Assembly (NCBI GenBank): GCA_016783945.1
Contig: JADHVP010000006.1
Coordinates: 1 to 57,763 of the forward strand
DNA: 57,763 nucleotides
From: Ignavibacteria bacterium
GTDB taxonomy: Bacteria; Bacteroidota; Ignavibacteria; Tepidaquicellales; Tepidaquicellaceae
Direction: 5' to 3'
A program made the translations under genes and the position numbers. The number at the start of each line of letters is the position of its first letter. Positions within the stretch are counted from its first letter, which is position 1. The notes under the pieces were generated by a model. The model did no database searches and was not told the DNA's origin. It saw nothing but the letters and a program-made list of their open reading frames with translations. Shown here in pieces: positions 9,320 through 19,424 of the stretch.

Positions 9320-10465
9320 TTAAAATCTTATTATTAATCCAAATCTTAAAGTATTTGCAAGTGGATGGTTCTCTTCTATTGCATCGATATAACTAAAATC
9401 AAAGCCATATAAGCTGTATCTGATTCCTGCACCTAATGTTATATACTTTCTGTTACCATTTGTTGGATCTTCATAAAAAAATCCTGCTCTTAAAGCAATA
9501 AGTCTTGGACTACCGTACCAGTATTCAGCACCAATTGATGTTTGAATAGAGTTTGCAACACTACCACTCCACGATGTGAAAATAGCTTCATAAAAAGGAT
9601 CCGACCTTGATACACTATCCTCATCCAAATATCTATGAACGAGAAGTTTTGAAAAATCCGCAGCTAAGGTCAACTCGTTTCCTTCGTTTTTAAATATTGT
9701 ATAAGCAATCCCTAATCTAAGCTGTGTAGGTATTGGATCTGCCTGAGCTGCATCTACATAAGAAATTTTTGGACCCAAGTTAGATAGGTTCAATCCGATT
9801 GATAATCTATCTTTTATGAATTTTGGTCCGCTTTTTGGTCTATACATAGCAGCTAAATCAAAGCTGGTTGAAAAAGCCGTACCCGTTCCTAATTCTCCGC
9901 CAACTTTGGTCTCGTTAGGTGATAACCTGCTGTAGATAAATCTTGTTACAACTCCAACCCCAAGGTCTTCACGCAATTTTGTTGCATAAGCTAATGCAAT
10001 TGCAAATTCGTAAGCTTTATAATCCCTTTCCGGGGTTGCGTTTCCAAATTCATCTGTAGTTATAATTTCACCTATATTGAGATAAGTGATACTTGCGCCA
10101 ACAGTACCATTTATGCTTTTTATATATTTTCTTGCTGCTAAGTAATCATAGAAAAGATCAGATATTCCTAAACCGGCTAACCAGGGTGAATGTGTAAAGT
10201 TCAATTCAGTACCTTCTGTCTGAAAAGCAAGACCGGATGGATTCCAGTGCATTGCTGTTGCATCATCGGAAATTGCAGTTCCTGTTTCACCCATACCTGA
10301 AAATCTGGAATTTGGTCCTATTAACAAGAATGGAACTCCAGTTGATATAGTGTTTTGAGCGTTTGCGTTGTTAGAGTATCCTAATGATATTATCAGAATT
10401 AAAAGAAAAATTGCACTAATTATCTTTTCTGTTCCTCTCTTTTGCATTAATTTTTTCGCCTCCAT
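9320..10465 (-). CDS. porV: Type IX secretion outer-membrane protein PorV
   Basis: PorV is the outer-membrane shuttle that collects sorting-domain cargo from the T9SS translocon and delivers it to the PorU sortase. The 381-residue protein has a signal peptide ending at ANAQ, then the family start GVPFLLIGPNSRFSGMGE, AISDDATAMHWNPSGL, and repeated barrel strands ending in NTLRFGLIIRF, an aromatic C-terminus. Both the PorV-type opening and its position 20 bases downstream of porU support this assignment over other PorV/PorQ-family members. The SD-like GGAGG lies just upstream of the start. Confidence 0.92.
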   Translation of the reverse strand: MEAKKLMQKRGTEKIISAIFLLILIISLGYSNNANAQNTISTGVPFLLIGPNSRFSGMGETGTAISDDATAMHWNPSGLAFQTEGTELNFTHSPWLAGLGISDLFYDYLAARKYIKSINGTVGASITYLNIGEIITTDEFGNATPERDYKAYEFAIALAYATKLREDLGVGVVTRFIYSRLSPNETKVGGELGTGTAFSTSFDLAAMYRPKSGPKFIKDRLSIGLNLSNLGPKISYVDAAQADPIPTQLRLGIAYTIFKNEGNELTLAADFSKLLVHRYLDEDSVSRSDPFYEAIFTSWSGSVANSIQTSIGAEYWYGSPRLIALRAGFFYEDPTNGNRKYITLGAGIRYSLYGFDFSYIDAIEENHPLANTLRFGLIIRF

Positions 10466-10485
10466 AAAGTTTTTATTGATATTTA

Positions 10486-13400
10486 TTATTTTAATTTTGC
10501 TAATTTCCCAGTTTGGTTTTTTGAAAAGTTACCGTCTTCAGTTTTTATAATGATTTTATAAATATATGTACCATTTGCAATGAAATCTCCATCTGCATCC
10601 TTACCATCCCAATCAATTTTAACGAATTTATCTGTAATATTAGTTTTAGTCAATTCTTTTATTAGTCTGCCACTCACCGTATATATTTTAATATTTGTTG
10701 TCAAAGGCATATCGAAATTGTGCTGAAATAGAAAGCTTGTGTTATCAGACATAGGATTCGGGTAATTGTATACATTCTCAACTTTTAGTTCACTATTGCT
10801 CATTACTGTAAAATCAACAGAAGTTATATTAAAATTATTGTATGTATCCCATGCTTTTAATTTTAGATTGTGCTTTCCTTCTGATATGCTTTCTATAGGA
10901 TGCTCGAGTGTACCATTTTGATATCCCGACGTTGAATTATAATATGGTGTTAGGTCAATCTTGTTGTTTTCATTGTTATCTAAAATAGCTTCTATTTTAT
11001 GTCCAATTGTTCCAGTTAGGTTTATTCCACTAAAATCATAGAAATCTGCAATTATTTTTGAATTCTGATTAATGAGATCACCGGTTCTAAAATTTCTATT
11101 ATCCAAATAAACAGTTATCTCTGGTCCTGTAGTATCTATTGCAGCTGAAGAATCGATTCCATTTAATTTAAATCTTGTTGTGTATCCTGAACCTTCGGAA
11201 GTACTGTTTGAAAAATAAGCAATCAATTTTCCATGTCCGGTATTATAAGAAATATCCCTTGGTACGATGAATTCGATTGACCATCTTCCGTTTTGAACTA
11301 CTGTTCTGCCAATGAATATAGTTCCTCCATCACGTCTGAAGTTAAAAGTATATCCAAAATCAATAAAAGTTACATTCTTTTCTACATCGAATATTTTCAC
11401 AATGATGTCACCATGGTAATTTTCCCAGAAAGATAGATCCGGTCTTAAGATACTTCCATATATTTTAACTTTTTGCAATGCTTTTATATAAGCTGTATCT
11501 GTACCTGGTATGCTGTTAATACTGTCAATTCTGGTAATATGCTGAGGTATACTGACTCTCAATGTAGGATCAGATAACAAACAGAACTTAGTATCGTTGT
11601 CGGTTATGGGGCTTAGTTGATTTTTAACAAAATACATCGCTTTTCCAATTCTTATCGGTAAATGCAAAGTATCCTTAACATACATAAAATTTTGCCACAA
11701 TTTATTATTAAATCTTGCATTGCTTGAACTATAAACAGGTCTTACAGCAGCAATAACACCAATTGCTCCTTTATCTTTTTCGTTAACTAATTTTTCGGCA
11801 GCACTAAAAAGAAATGGATCATCCCATCTGGCAAGATCGCAGCTTGCTATTGTAACAAGTGGATATAAGCCTTTATTATTCATTTGGGGAATGCTTTCAT
11901 CTTTTACAAATACATGTTCATGTGCCCAAAGATCGGAACTTCCATGTCCGACATAATTTATAACTAGTCTACCGTCATTCCATCCGTTAATGATGTCTAC
12001 ATTTGCACCGGGTTTTCTTCGTCCTTGAGGAGTGATTATAGCAGGATAGGTTACTATATAGATCTTTTCTTTTTCGAAATCCAACGGTGTAAAACCTTCT
12101 GCAATATCTTCGCTCTGATAAGTGTGAATAGTGTTTTCCTGACCTTGATTCTGTTCAGTTGTCCAGCCGTCATCAGCAACGTACATAATTTTCTTTTTCC
12201 AAATACCATTATTTAAAGGTGATTCATATTGTAGAATCTTATCAACTATTATATTAGCTTCCTCTTCAGAATTCACGCAGACTCTACCAGTTGCAAACTC
12301 CGGTCGACATGCTGTTGGGGTATAAAAATATTCATTTATATCTGTTATAAAGTCATCGCTTTGATAACTTGTTATTTCGTCTATATTATCAGTAGATTTC
12401 TCAATAGGGGGAAGGAAATTATTAACACTCAAATTATATTTGTTTTTATAATCATAACTACCATCACCCATGAACATTACATATACAGGTCTTTCATTCC
12501 AATTCCAATAAGCACGTTTAAGAAAATTCCTAACAGCTAAAGGATCAAGTAAGCCACCCGAATATTCATTATAAATTTTATCTATTTCAACTACTAATGT
12601 TTTAAGATAATTTGGTCCGGGAATTTCTCTTTGAGCTTTAAGTCTGTTTGCTGCTGATAAGAATTCCTTTGGAGTAACAATTATAAAACTCACCCCTTCG
12701 GTGATTCCGTGTAGGTTCTGATTTGGAATTTTTTGTGAAATCGAAACTGGAGCTTTGTAATTATCTCCTCCTACTATGTAATATTCATTAGGAATACCTT
12801 TGACATGATTATCCTGAAACCTTACAATTCCATTCGAATATGATATTGGTATAATAAAATTAACATCTAATCCATTCGTGACATTGAATATTTTTACATC
12901 GGGTGTATTAAAACTCGATACCTTGTATTCAAGGGTACCGTTAGTATCGAATGAGTTAAATCTTAACTGATTGTTGTATGCAGTGCTAAAACTTCTATTA
13001 TATTTAATTTCATAATAATCATAATAACCGGATATATTAATGTTGTTATATTGCGTTGGCAGTGAAAGCCTTAAATCAATATTTTTGTTCCCGGGAAGGA
13101 GAGGGTAATTTGTTTCATAAGTGTCTAAATTAATGTGGGCGAAACTCCCTGAAACAGGTCCTACATTTTTTAAAATTGAGAAATTTGAATTGTTATCCTG
13201 AATCAAAAAATTAGCTGCTTGAGAAGAAGCATTTCCATATCTTATTTTTAATTGTACATCTGAACCAGCAATATAGCCCATTAGTTCTTTGTTAAACACA
13301 AAACTTTCACCCGCTCCAATTCTTTGACTTAACCAAAGCGTTCCAGTTGAACCTAAATTGTTTACTTCCGGTTCTTCAAAAAATCTGTCGATAAAATATG

Positions 13401-14556
13401 ATAACGGTGTTAGGTTAGAGATGTTAGGTGACTCTATTGATTCAATTCTTAAACCATTTGCTCCACCGTATGTTATCCAATAATAATTAGACTCTGAATA
13501 ATGATTTATGTAATGATTAAATTTTGTATTTGTTGAATCATATACCCAATCGTGAGGACTTATTCCGTAAAAAAGTATGTAATCGTTATCGTCGAAGATG
13601 TGATCATCTTCTCCGTGAATGTATATTTTATTTTCGATAAGATCGGTTGTGTATGGCAAGCCGTTATTATATGGTAATTCTTTTCCACCGTTTCCATAAA
13701 TTTTGATGGTCTTTGGATCAATACTGTTTACATTAATACCAGCTCCCTGAAGAAAATTTTTATCGATTTTAAAAATTCCCGATTCTTTAACTTCTATTTT
13801 ATAAAAATCTCCACTTGCGAGTACGCTATTCTGAACAGGAGGATTTTCTTTTATTGCATTAAATTCAATTGTGGACCAGTTTTTAGCAGCATCTGAATTA
13901 ACTGCAATATCTCTTAAAAAATCCTTTTCTTGTATGCTTAAACTTTTATTTATTATTATTGGATTTCCCCCAAAAGTAACCTGGAATTTTATGTAACTAT
14001 ATTTTTTAATTGTTCTCGTCACGGGGTTGAATAATACGGGGTTTACTATTACTGATCCGAAATAGTAATGTCTTACCATTCCGTCATTTTGAACAGTGGC
14101 TATGTCCTTTGGGAAAAACGAATTGTTACCATAAATATTGTTATCTTTTATGTAATCATAGAGTACTTCATATTTATTGTTTGCTCTTTTCGGAGTCGGA
14201 ATAGGTTTGATATCTTCATTGAATGATTCAGTGTATTTGTAATCTAAAACTTCGATACGGTTATTCTGTACTGTTGGTAATATAACAGGAAATAACCTGA
14301 AGCCAACTTCCGGTTCACCGAATTTACTGGAGTTCAATAAAGCATTTTGAAAATCTAAACTACCATCTGTGTATTTCGGGTAAAATTCTATTTCCAGATA
14401 GGAGTTGTTGGATGCAGTTATTTTATAGTCTAACTTATTTTCATCACTCCTATTCTGAATATTCACTTTGTTGATATGTTCTCTCTGCTGTGAATATAAA
14501 CTGAAGTTTATAATGAGAACTAAAGATGCTATTGTGATTTTTTTTAGAAAACTCAT
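10486..14556 (-). CDS. porU: Type IX secretion system sortase PorU (C25 gingipain-like)
   Basis: PorU is the surface cysteine peptidase that removes cargo sorting domains and attaches the proteins to lipopolysaccharide. The 1356 residues start with a signal ending YSQQ. The gingipain-type catalytic pair is visible: His871 in NYVGHGSSDLW and Cys906 in TIASCDLARWDDP, 35 residues apart as in C25 peptidases. Before them are MFMGDGSYDY and a SDDFI/TGR segment usual for the fold. The C-terminus carries its own sorting-type domain (NYPNPMSDNTSF ... GTYIYKI), as known for PorU, which is not cleaved from itself. porV follows at 20 bases. The 250 bases upstream hold its promoter region. Confidence 0.95.
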   Translation of the reverse strand: MSFLKKITIASLVLIINFSLYSQQREHINKVNIQNRSDENKLDYKITASNNSYLEIEFYPKYTDGSLDFQNALLNSSKFGEPEVGFRLFPVILPTVQNNRIEVLDYKYTESFNEDIKPIPTPKRANNKYEVLYDYIKDNNIYGNNSFFPKDIATVQNDGMVRHYYFGSVIVNPVLFNPVTRTIKKYSYIKFQVTFGGNPIIINKSLSIQEKDFLRDIAVNSDAAKNWSTIEFNAIKENPPVQNSVLASGDFYKIEVKESGIFKIDKNFLQGAGINVNSIDPKTIKIYGNGGKELPYNNGLPYTTDLIENKIYIHGEDDHIFDDNDYILFYGISPHDWVYDSTNTKFNHYINHYSESNYYWITYGGANGLRIESIESPNISNLTPLSYFIDRFFEEPEVNNLGSTGTLWLSQRIGAGESFVFNKELMGYIAGSDVQLKIRYGNASSQAANFLIQDNNSNFSILKNVGPVSGSFAHINLDTYETNYPLLPGNKNIDLRLSLPTQYNNINISGYYDYYEIKYNRSFSTAYNNQLRFNSFDTNGTLEYKVSSFNTPDVKIFNVTNGLDVNFIIPISYSNGIVRFQDNHVKGIPNEYYIVGGDNYKAPVSISQKIPNQNLHGITEGVSFIIVTPKEFLSAANRLKAQREIPGPNYLKTLVVEIDKIYNEYSGGLLDPLAVRNFLKRAYWNWNERPVYVMFMGDGSYDYKNKYNLSVNNFLPPIEKSTDNIDEITSYQSDDFITDINEYFYTPTACRPEFATGRVCVNSEEEANIIVDKILQYESPLNNGIWKKKIMYVADDGWTTEQNQGQENTIHTYQSEDIAEGFTPLDFEKEKIYIVTYPAIITPQGRRKPGANVDIINGWNDGRLVINYVGHGSSDLWAHEHVFVKDESIPQMNNKGLYPLVTIASCDLARWDDPFLFSAAEKLVNEKDKGAIGVIAAVRPVYSSSNARFNNKLWQNFMYVKDTLHLPIRIGKAMYFVKNQLSPITDNDTKFCLLSDPTLRVSIPQHITRIDSINSIPGTDTAYIKALQKVKIYGSILRPDLSFWENYHGDIIVKIFDVEKNVTFIDFGYTFNFRRDGGTIFIGRTVVQNGRWSIEFIVPRDISYNTGHGKLIAYFSNSTSEGSGYTTRFKLNGIDSSAAIDTTGPEITVYLDNRNFRTGDLINQNSKIIADFYDFSGINLTGTIGHKIEAILDNNENNKIDLTPYYNSTSGYQNGTLEHPIESISEGKHNLKLKAWDTYNNFNITSVDFTVMSNSELKVENVYNYPNPMSDNTSFLFQHNFDMPLTTNIKIYTVSGRLIKELTKTNITDKFVKIDWDGKDADGDFIANGTYIYKIIIKTEDGNFSKNQTGKLAKLK

Positions 14557-14708
14557 ACTGGTTTTTGTTTTTTTTATCTTTCTAAATTAAAATAAAAAAC
14601 CACTTATTAAAGTTCACTTTTTTTTAAGCTTTAATAAATGGTCAAAAAAAATAATTGCATTAATTATTAAAAAATTAATAAATCCGAATTATTATCAATA
14701 ATCTATAA

Positions 14709-14787
14709 GCTCTTCCTTTCTTTTTAAGGTACAAATATATTATTACTCATTTCTAATGTCAAGCCTTAAACTCTTTGAAGGAAGAGC
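14709..14787. repeat. Imperfect inverted repeat between rnc and porU
   Basis: GCTCTTCCTT (14709-14718) is the exact reverse complement of AAGGAAGAGC (14778-14787). An inner TTTAAGG/CCTTAAA pairing extends the arms. It lies in the 252-base gap between the rnc stop and the porU start, next to other AT-rich hairpins (near 14620-14660). It could end the acpP-fabF-rnc transcript or shape the porU leader. There is no T-tract clear enough to call a standard terminator. Confidence 0.5.
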
Positions 14788-14808
14788 GACGTAAGTATTA
14801 CTGCATTC

Positions 14809-15630
14809 TCACCTTTTGCTTTTTTTAATTCCCATCTTTTCAATCACATCTAAGTTTTGCAATGCATTCTTAGCTGCCGCTTGTTCAGCTTTCTTTTTAG
14901 ATTTTCCTTTTCCAATACCTAAACAGTTATTTGCTAGATAAACCTCGACAGTAAATAGTTTATTATGCTCCGGTCCTTTTTCATCTATTACAGCATATTC
15001 CGGAATGTAATCTGTGTGAGCCTGAGCATATTCAAGAAATTTACTCTTGTGATTATCATCAAATTGATTCAACCATTTTACATCTAACTTGGCAAATATT
15101 TCTTTGTTAAGAAATTTCTTTGCTGCTTCATAACCAGAATCCAGAAAGATAGCACCGATCACAGCTTCGTATGCATCAGCCAGAATCGAATCGTATCCTT
15201 GTTCAATGGATTTTAATGCAGTGTTTGATGCAAGTAAATAATCTTGAAGGTCCATATATTTTGCTCGTTCTGCCAGAAATCTTTTATTAACAAGTATAGA
15301 CCTGAACTTTGTCAGGTCACCTTCTTCATTTAAAGGGAAATTTTTATACAGGAATTCAGCAACAATCAAATCTAAAACAGAATCACCAAAGAATTCAAGT
15401 CTTTCGTTTGATATCAAACCAGCTTTTACATTATTTTGACGCATCTTAAGGAAGGAGCGGTGAGTGAGGGCAGTTACAAAATAATTTTTATCAATTATTT
15501 TATAATGAATAGCTTTTTGGAATTTATCAAAATCAATCCTTTCGATTGCTTTTAATAGTGTAACTTCGCTTTCATCATCCTTTCTTACAAAGGGAATGAA
15601 TTTCTTAATACTTTTGAAAATCTCAAACAT
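14809..15630 (-). CDS. rnc: Ribonuclease III
   Basis: Endonuclease that cleaves double-stranded RNA in rRNA and mRNA processing. The 273 residues hold the RNase III signature ERLEFFGDSVL (76-86) with the acidic ligands Glu79 and Asp83, the second acidic cluster DAYEAVIGA (142-150), and a C-terminal double-stranded-RNA-binding domain from about residue 195, ending in KKKAEQAAAKNAL. The N-terminus is about 30 residues longer than in E. coli, as is usual in Bacteroidota relatives. It is 29 bases downstream of fabF, in the common acpP-fabF-rnc order. Confidence 0.96.
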   Translation of the reverse strand: MFEIFKSIKKFIPFVRKDDESEVTLLKAIERIDFDKFQKAIHYKIIDKNYFVTALTHRSFLKMRQNNVKAGLISNERLEFFGDSVLDLIVAEFLYKNFPLNEEGDLTKFRSILVNKRFLAERAKYMDLQDYLLASNTALKSIEQGYDSILADAYEAVIGAIFLDSGYEAAKKFLNKEIFAKLDVKWLNQFDDNHKSKFLEYAQAHTDYIPEYAVIDEKGPEHNKLFTVEVYLANNCLGIGKGKSKKKAEQAAAKNALQNLDVIEKMGIKKSKR

Positions 15631-15659
15631 ATAATCGAAGCATTATCATAAAACAAAAA

Positions 15660-16907
15660 TTATGATTCATATTTCTTGAATACGATAGCCGTATTATGAC
15701 CTCCGAAACCGGAATTATCGGTTATTACTGTGCTAACATCTTTTTTAATTGCAGTGTTTGGTACATAGAAGAGATCACATTCCTCATCTTTCACTTCATA
15801 ATTAATTGTAGGCGGGACTATACCGTCTCTAATTGTCAGAACTGCTGCGATAGCTTCGATAGCTCCGGCAGCTCCTAATTGATGACCTATCATTGATTTT
15901 ATCGAATGCACCGGGATATCGTAAGCTCTTTCCCCAAAGACAGTTTTTATAGCTGCAGTTTCGTTTCTGTCATTTGTAGGTGTTGAAGTTCCGTGTGCAT
16001 TTATTACATCGATATCTTTTTTATCTAAACCGGAATCTTTTATAGACAGCTCAATTGCACTTGCAACACCTGCACCGTTAGGTGCCGGATCGGTAATATG
16101 ATGAGCATCACCCGTAAGACCGAAACCTGTTAATTCAGCATAGATTCTTGCGTCTCTTGCTAATGCATGTTCCAATTCTTCTAAAATTATTGTAGCTCCT
16201 CCTTCTCCCATAACGAAACCATCTCTTTCTTTGTCGAAAGGTCTGGAAGCTTTCTGAGGAGCATCATTGCGTGTTGATATTGCTTTCATGGCATTAAAAC
16301 CTCCAATACCCATAGGACAAATAACGGCTTCAGAGCCGCCTGTTACCATCACGTCAGCATTACCCCGTTGTATAAGCATAACCGAATCGATTATGGAGTG
16401 TGCAGAAGTTGTACAGGCTGATATGGTAGCATAATTAGGACCTTTGAATCCATATTTCATAGAAATTCTTCCCGCAGTGATATCGGCAATTAACATCGGG
16501 ATGAAGAAAGGACTTATTCTATCCGGATTTCCACCACGCTTGATGAGATTATTTTGCTGTTTATCATAAGTCCACATACCCCCAATACCCGAGCCGTAAA
16601 CAACACCCACTCTATCTTTATCGATCTTATCCAGATTTATTTCAGAATCTGCTACTGCCATATCGGTTGCAACAAGTGCGTATTGTGTAAAAGGATCTGT
16701 TCTTTGTGAAAGCTTTCTATCCATATAATTCAATGGATCAAAACCTTTAAGCTCAGCAGCAAATTTTGTGTCGAAATTTTCTGTATCAAAATAAGTTATG
16801 TAATCAACACCACTTTTACCTGATATTAATGCTGACCAGGATTCTTCAACCGTTAAACCAATAGGGGTAACTGCACCGATGCCTGTAACTACAACTCGTT
16901 TTTTCAT
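15660..16907 (-). CDS. fabF: 3-oxoacyl-ACP synthase II
   Basis: Condenses malonyl-ACP with acyl-ACP in the fatty-acid elongation cycle. The 415 residues show the thiolase-fold active site: Cys165 in TISACTTSAH, His305 in NAHGTSTP and His342 in SMIGHQLGAAG, with Lys337 before it and a closing NSGFGGHN. Length and all three catalytic residues agree with active KAS II. It is 16 bases after acpP, so the carrier and its condensing enzyme are co-expressed. Confidence 0.97.
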   Translation of the reverse strand: MKKRVVVTGIGAVTPIGLTVEESWSALISGKSGVDYITYFDTENFDTKFAAELKGFDPLNYMDRKLSQRTDPFTQYALVATDMAVADSEINLDKIDKDRVGVVYGSGIGGMWTYDKQQNNLIKRGGNPDRISPFFIPMLIADITAGRISMKYGFKGPNYATISACTTSAHSIIDSVMLIQRGNADVMVTGGSEAVICPMGIGGFNAMKAISTRNDAPQKASRPFDKERDGFVMGEGGATIILEELEHALARDARIYAELTGFGLTGDAHHITDPAPNGAGVASAIELSIKDSGLDKKDIDVINAHGTSTPTNDRNETAAIKTVFGERAYDIPVHSIKSMIGHQLGAAGAIEAIAAVLTIRDGIVPPTINYEVKDEECDLFYVPNTAIKKDVSTVITDNSGFGGHNTAIVFKKYES

Positions 16908-16923
16908 TAATAATTATTAAAAA

Positions 16924-17169
16924 TTAACTTCCAAGTTTCGAATTAATATATTCAATTGCATTACCAACGGTTTGAATTTTTTCAGCATCTTCATCAGGGA
17001 TTTTTATATCGAAATCTTCTTCAAATTTCATCACTAATTCTACGGTATCTAAAGAATCTGCTCCGAGATCATTAATAAAAGATGCTTCGGGCGTTACTTT
17101 CGATTCTTCGACACCAAGTTTGTCTACAATTGCTTGTTTTACTTTGTTTTCAATTTCTGAGTTTGACAT
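16924..17169 (-). CDS. acpP: Acyl carrier protein
   Basis: Small acidic helical carrier (81 residues) with the phosphopantetheine attachment serine in [12 protein letters not shown]. It carries the growing acyl chain for fatty-acid synthesis in the cytoplasm. A strong Shine-Dalgarno sequence (AAGGAG) precedes the start, in keeping with the high expression usual for this gene. It heads the acpP-fabF-rnc unit. Confidence 0.97.
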   Translation of the reverse strand: MSNSEIENKVKQAIVDKLGVEESKVTPEASFINDLGADSLDTVELVMKFEEDFDIKIPDEDAEKIQTVGNAIEYINSKLGS

Positions 17170-17313
17170 AAAATTTTACTCCTTGAAAAGTTTTTTTAAG
17201 TTAAAAAAATTAAGCGTAAAGATAATTATATTTATGAATAATATAAAGTGAAATTACTAAAAAAGAAAACAGGAAAATAGACACTTATATAATATAATTT
17301 CAGGTGTTTCGTA

Positions 17314-17916
17314 TTATTTTTTTATAGGTCTCCGGACTATGTAATTACCTTTCAAAGGATACTTGCCATACTTCACATTGTTAATTACATTATCATTATT
17401 ATCTTCCTGACTTGTCCCGGACCACCATGCCTGTGCATAAATTTTATTCTTTTTCTTTACTAAATAATCGAAGATTATAACATGACCATACCAGGCTATA
17501 AGATCGCCTTTTATAATCTCTTCAGGGTCAGAAATATTAATAATTGGTAGGACATCAGTAAACTTTGTTTTATCCATTAAATCTCGAGTCAGTGCATTTA
17601 CCGTTGGAGTTTTAAATCCTGCCTTAAAGAGTGTATTTAGTGCAAAAATATTACACTTTGTTGAATTCTTTATAACTAATAACTGGTTATCCAGCCAATA
17701 TAAGTATACCGAATCTTTCTTGGGAGAATACATTTCATTTTGCTGTTCTACTGCTGCGGTTTGAATGATAAGAGCTCCTTGACCTTCAACGGGTATTATA
17801 ACCTCCTCTTCTTCAATCTCTTCTTCCTTTTCGTACTTTGATGATGTACACCCGACTAATAAACTCAAGAAGAACAATAATAAATAAATTGTTTTGCTAT
17901 GGATTCTTATCATCAT
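17314..17916 (-). CDS. Lipoprotein with CHAP/NlpC-P60-like cysteine amidase features
   Basis: 200 residues with a clear lipobox (LLVGC, Cys23), followed by an acidic linker rich in Glu. The C-terminal half has a Cys near the start of a helix (TKCNIFALNTLF, Cys88), then IKGDLIAW and GHVIIFD (His145), then a strand segment IYAQAWWSG. This Cys-GD-GH order is that of papain-like amidases (CHAP, NlpC/P60) that cut peptidoglycan peptides. The assignment is by motif order only. It may act on the cell wall from the membrane. It stands alone downstream of acpP's promoter region. Confidence 0.55.
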   Translation of the reverse strand: MMIRIHSKTIYLLLFFLSLLVGCTSSKYEKEEEIEEEEVIIPVEGQGALIIQTAAVEQQNEMYSPKKDSVYLYWLDNQLLVIKNSTKCNIFALNTLFKAGFKTPTVNALTRDLMDKTKFTDVLPIINISDPEEIIKGDLIAWYGHVIIFDYLVKKKNKIYAQAWWSGTSQEDNNDNVINNVKYGKYPLKGNYIVRRPIKK

Positions 17917-18347
17917 ATATTCAAAACATCATTGATTTACAATTTTTAATTTACAATGAATTTACAATTTCTAATTTTCAATTTAAAATGAACAATCAAT
18001 TTAGGATTTATAATAGCTTATTAATAGAATGTTCGTTAAGCATAAATACACGGACTAAAATCATAATTTTTTTCTAGTAACTGGTTTTTTTAATCCCATC
18101 TACCAATCCTGATCATATAATACCTCGTACCAAAGTAATCCCGACAAAAAAATGACTGAACAGGTGCATGCCCCCAAAGAATTCGCTGCTGTGGGCAGAT
18201 ATGTTGCTTGAAAGATAATATCTGTGACAAGAGAATTAAATAGTAATTGAAAATTGTATCTTTAAAATTGATTGAAAATTAAAAATTGGAAATTATATAT
18301 CAAAACTTTATTTTTAACAGTAAGCTTTAATTAATTTATTCTTTGTA
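17917..18347. other. Gene-poor gap with AT repeats and a decayed RHS-like fragment
   Basis: No intact gene is seen in these 431 bases. Both ends are made of degenerate repeats of the type AATTTACAATTT and GAAAATTAAAAATTGG. Between them is a less AT-rich block. On the minus strand from about 18172 to 18090 it reads ...DYFGTRYYMIRIGRW then stop, which looks like the conserved RHS-repeat core motif (ARYYDxRxGRW). A CAGATAT/ATATCTG inverted pair lies at about 18196-18224. Confidence 0.5.
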
Positions 18348-19409
18348 TTATTTTTCTTCAATTAAATTAAGTTTCTTTTCAAGCTCTTCAAGTTTTTTTC
18401 TAAGTTCATCAAGTTGTCTTTCTCTTTCATCGATTTCTTTTTCTTTCTGTAGAATTCGTGATTCTCTTTTGTCAACATCTTTTTCAAATTCGGATTTATC
18501 CCAGTAACCAAGATCTTCAAAATATCCTTTAAATAAGAAATTATGTTTCAAAGCTTCCATGTTTTGATAAAAACCAAAAGAACCTCTCTCTAAGTTTGCT
18601 GTAGTTTGATTAGTGTTTTTAATAGTTTGTTTTATATGATTTGCGAACACTGTATCAGTCAAGAGCGTTCCTATAAGACTTTCACTTGAGTTTATTTTAT
18701 GTGTTATATCCTTAATATCGTTGGTAATTAATCTAACCTGGTGAGTGAAGTCAGTAATATCTTCTGAGACCTGGTCAACCGCGTTCGAAGTTTTGTACAA
18801 TAATTGATTTATCGTACCTGTATAGCTTGCAAAACTTCTCATTGTGGAATCAATTGTGTAATAAAGACTCGAATTGTTTACTAACTGTCCTAAAGTACCC
18901 TTTCCATCGTTAACTTTAGTTACGATGTCAGTGATTTCTTTCGCTATTTTTTCTGTCTCTTTAGTCGATTCATTTAGAGTATTTAAAATATCACCGATGT
19001 CCACCGGTTTGATTGATTTTAGATAATCAGCATCATCTACAGCAGATTGAGAAACTGTTCCGCCCGATATTGCTATTATTTTATTACCAACTAATCCCTC
19101 AGAACCTATAGTAACCTCTGAATCTTTTTTGATGAAACGTTGTACATTACTTTCGATTGTCATTGTTACAATAACCTTGTTGCTTCCCTGTATTTCGATC
19201 TTATCTACGGTACCAACATCTATCCCTGCAAATCTTACAGAGTTGCCTTCTTTTAGACCGCTTACGGTTTCGAACTCAGTATGCAAAGTGAAAGTATCAG
19301 TGAACAAGTTTTCTTTACTTCCAATAATAAATATAGCTATAATGAATAAAGCCGCTCCAACAACAATAAACAATCCAAGTATAATTTTTCTAAATTTGTC
19401 TAATTGCAT
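18348..19409 (-). CDS. mlaD: MCE-family lipid-transport protein MlaD
   Basis: Periplasmic substrate-binding part of an Mla-type phospholipid/lipid ABC transporter. An N-terminal membrane anchor (residues 8-27) is followed by an MCE domain (about 40-120) with the family pattern TEFETVSGLKEGNSVRFAGIDVGTV. A long helical region follows, and the end is a charged coiled coil (EKEIDERERQLDELRKKLEE). It is 15 bases after mlaF and is the last gene of the mlaE-mlaF-mlaD set. The coiled-coil end is longer than in E. coli MlaD and could help bridge the periplasm; this is inference. Confidence 0.9.
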   Translation of the reverse strand: MQLDKFRKIILGLFIVVGAALFIIAIFIIGSKENLFTDTFTLHTEFETVSGLKEGNSVRFAGIDVGTVDKIEIQGSNKVIVTMTIESNVQRFIKKDSEVTIGSEGLVGNKIIAISGGTVSQSAVDDADYLKSIKPVDIGDILNTLNESTKETEKIAKEITDIVTKVNDGKGTLGQLVNNSSLYYTIDSTMRSFASYTGTINQLLYKTSNAVDQVSEDITDFTHQVRLITNDIKDITHKINSSESLIGTLLTDTVFANHIKQTIKNTNQTTANLERGSFGFYQNMEALKHNFLFKGYFEDLGYWDKSEFEKDVDKRESRILQKEKEIDERERQLDELRKKLEELEKKLNLIEEK

Positions 19410-19424
19410 TTTTTATAAAATTAA

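Noticed and set aside
17838-18077. 79-codon plus-strand frame in the gap after the lipoprotein gene
   Set aside because: It overlaps the lipoprotein start region antisense and then runs through degenerate AATTTACAATTT repeats. No motif or ribosome-binding site.
18196-18224. Small structured RNA (6S-like) in the 17917-18347 gap
   Set aside because: Only one 7-bp inverted pair is seen, and the same block reads better as a decayed RHS fragment.
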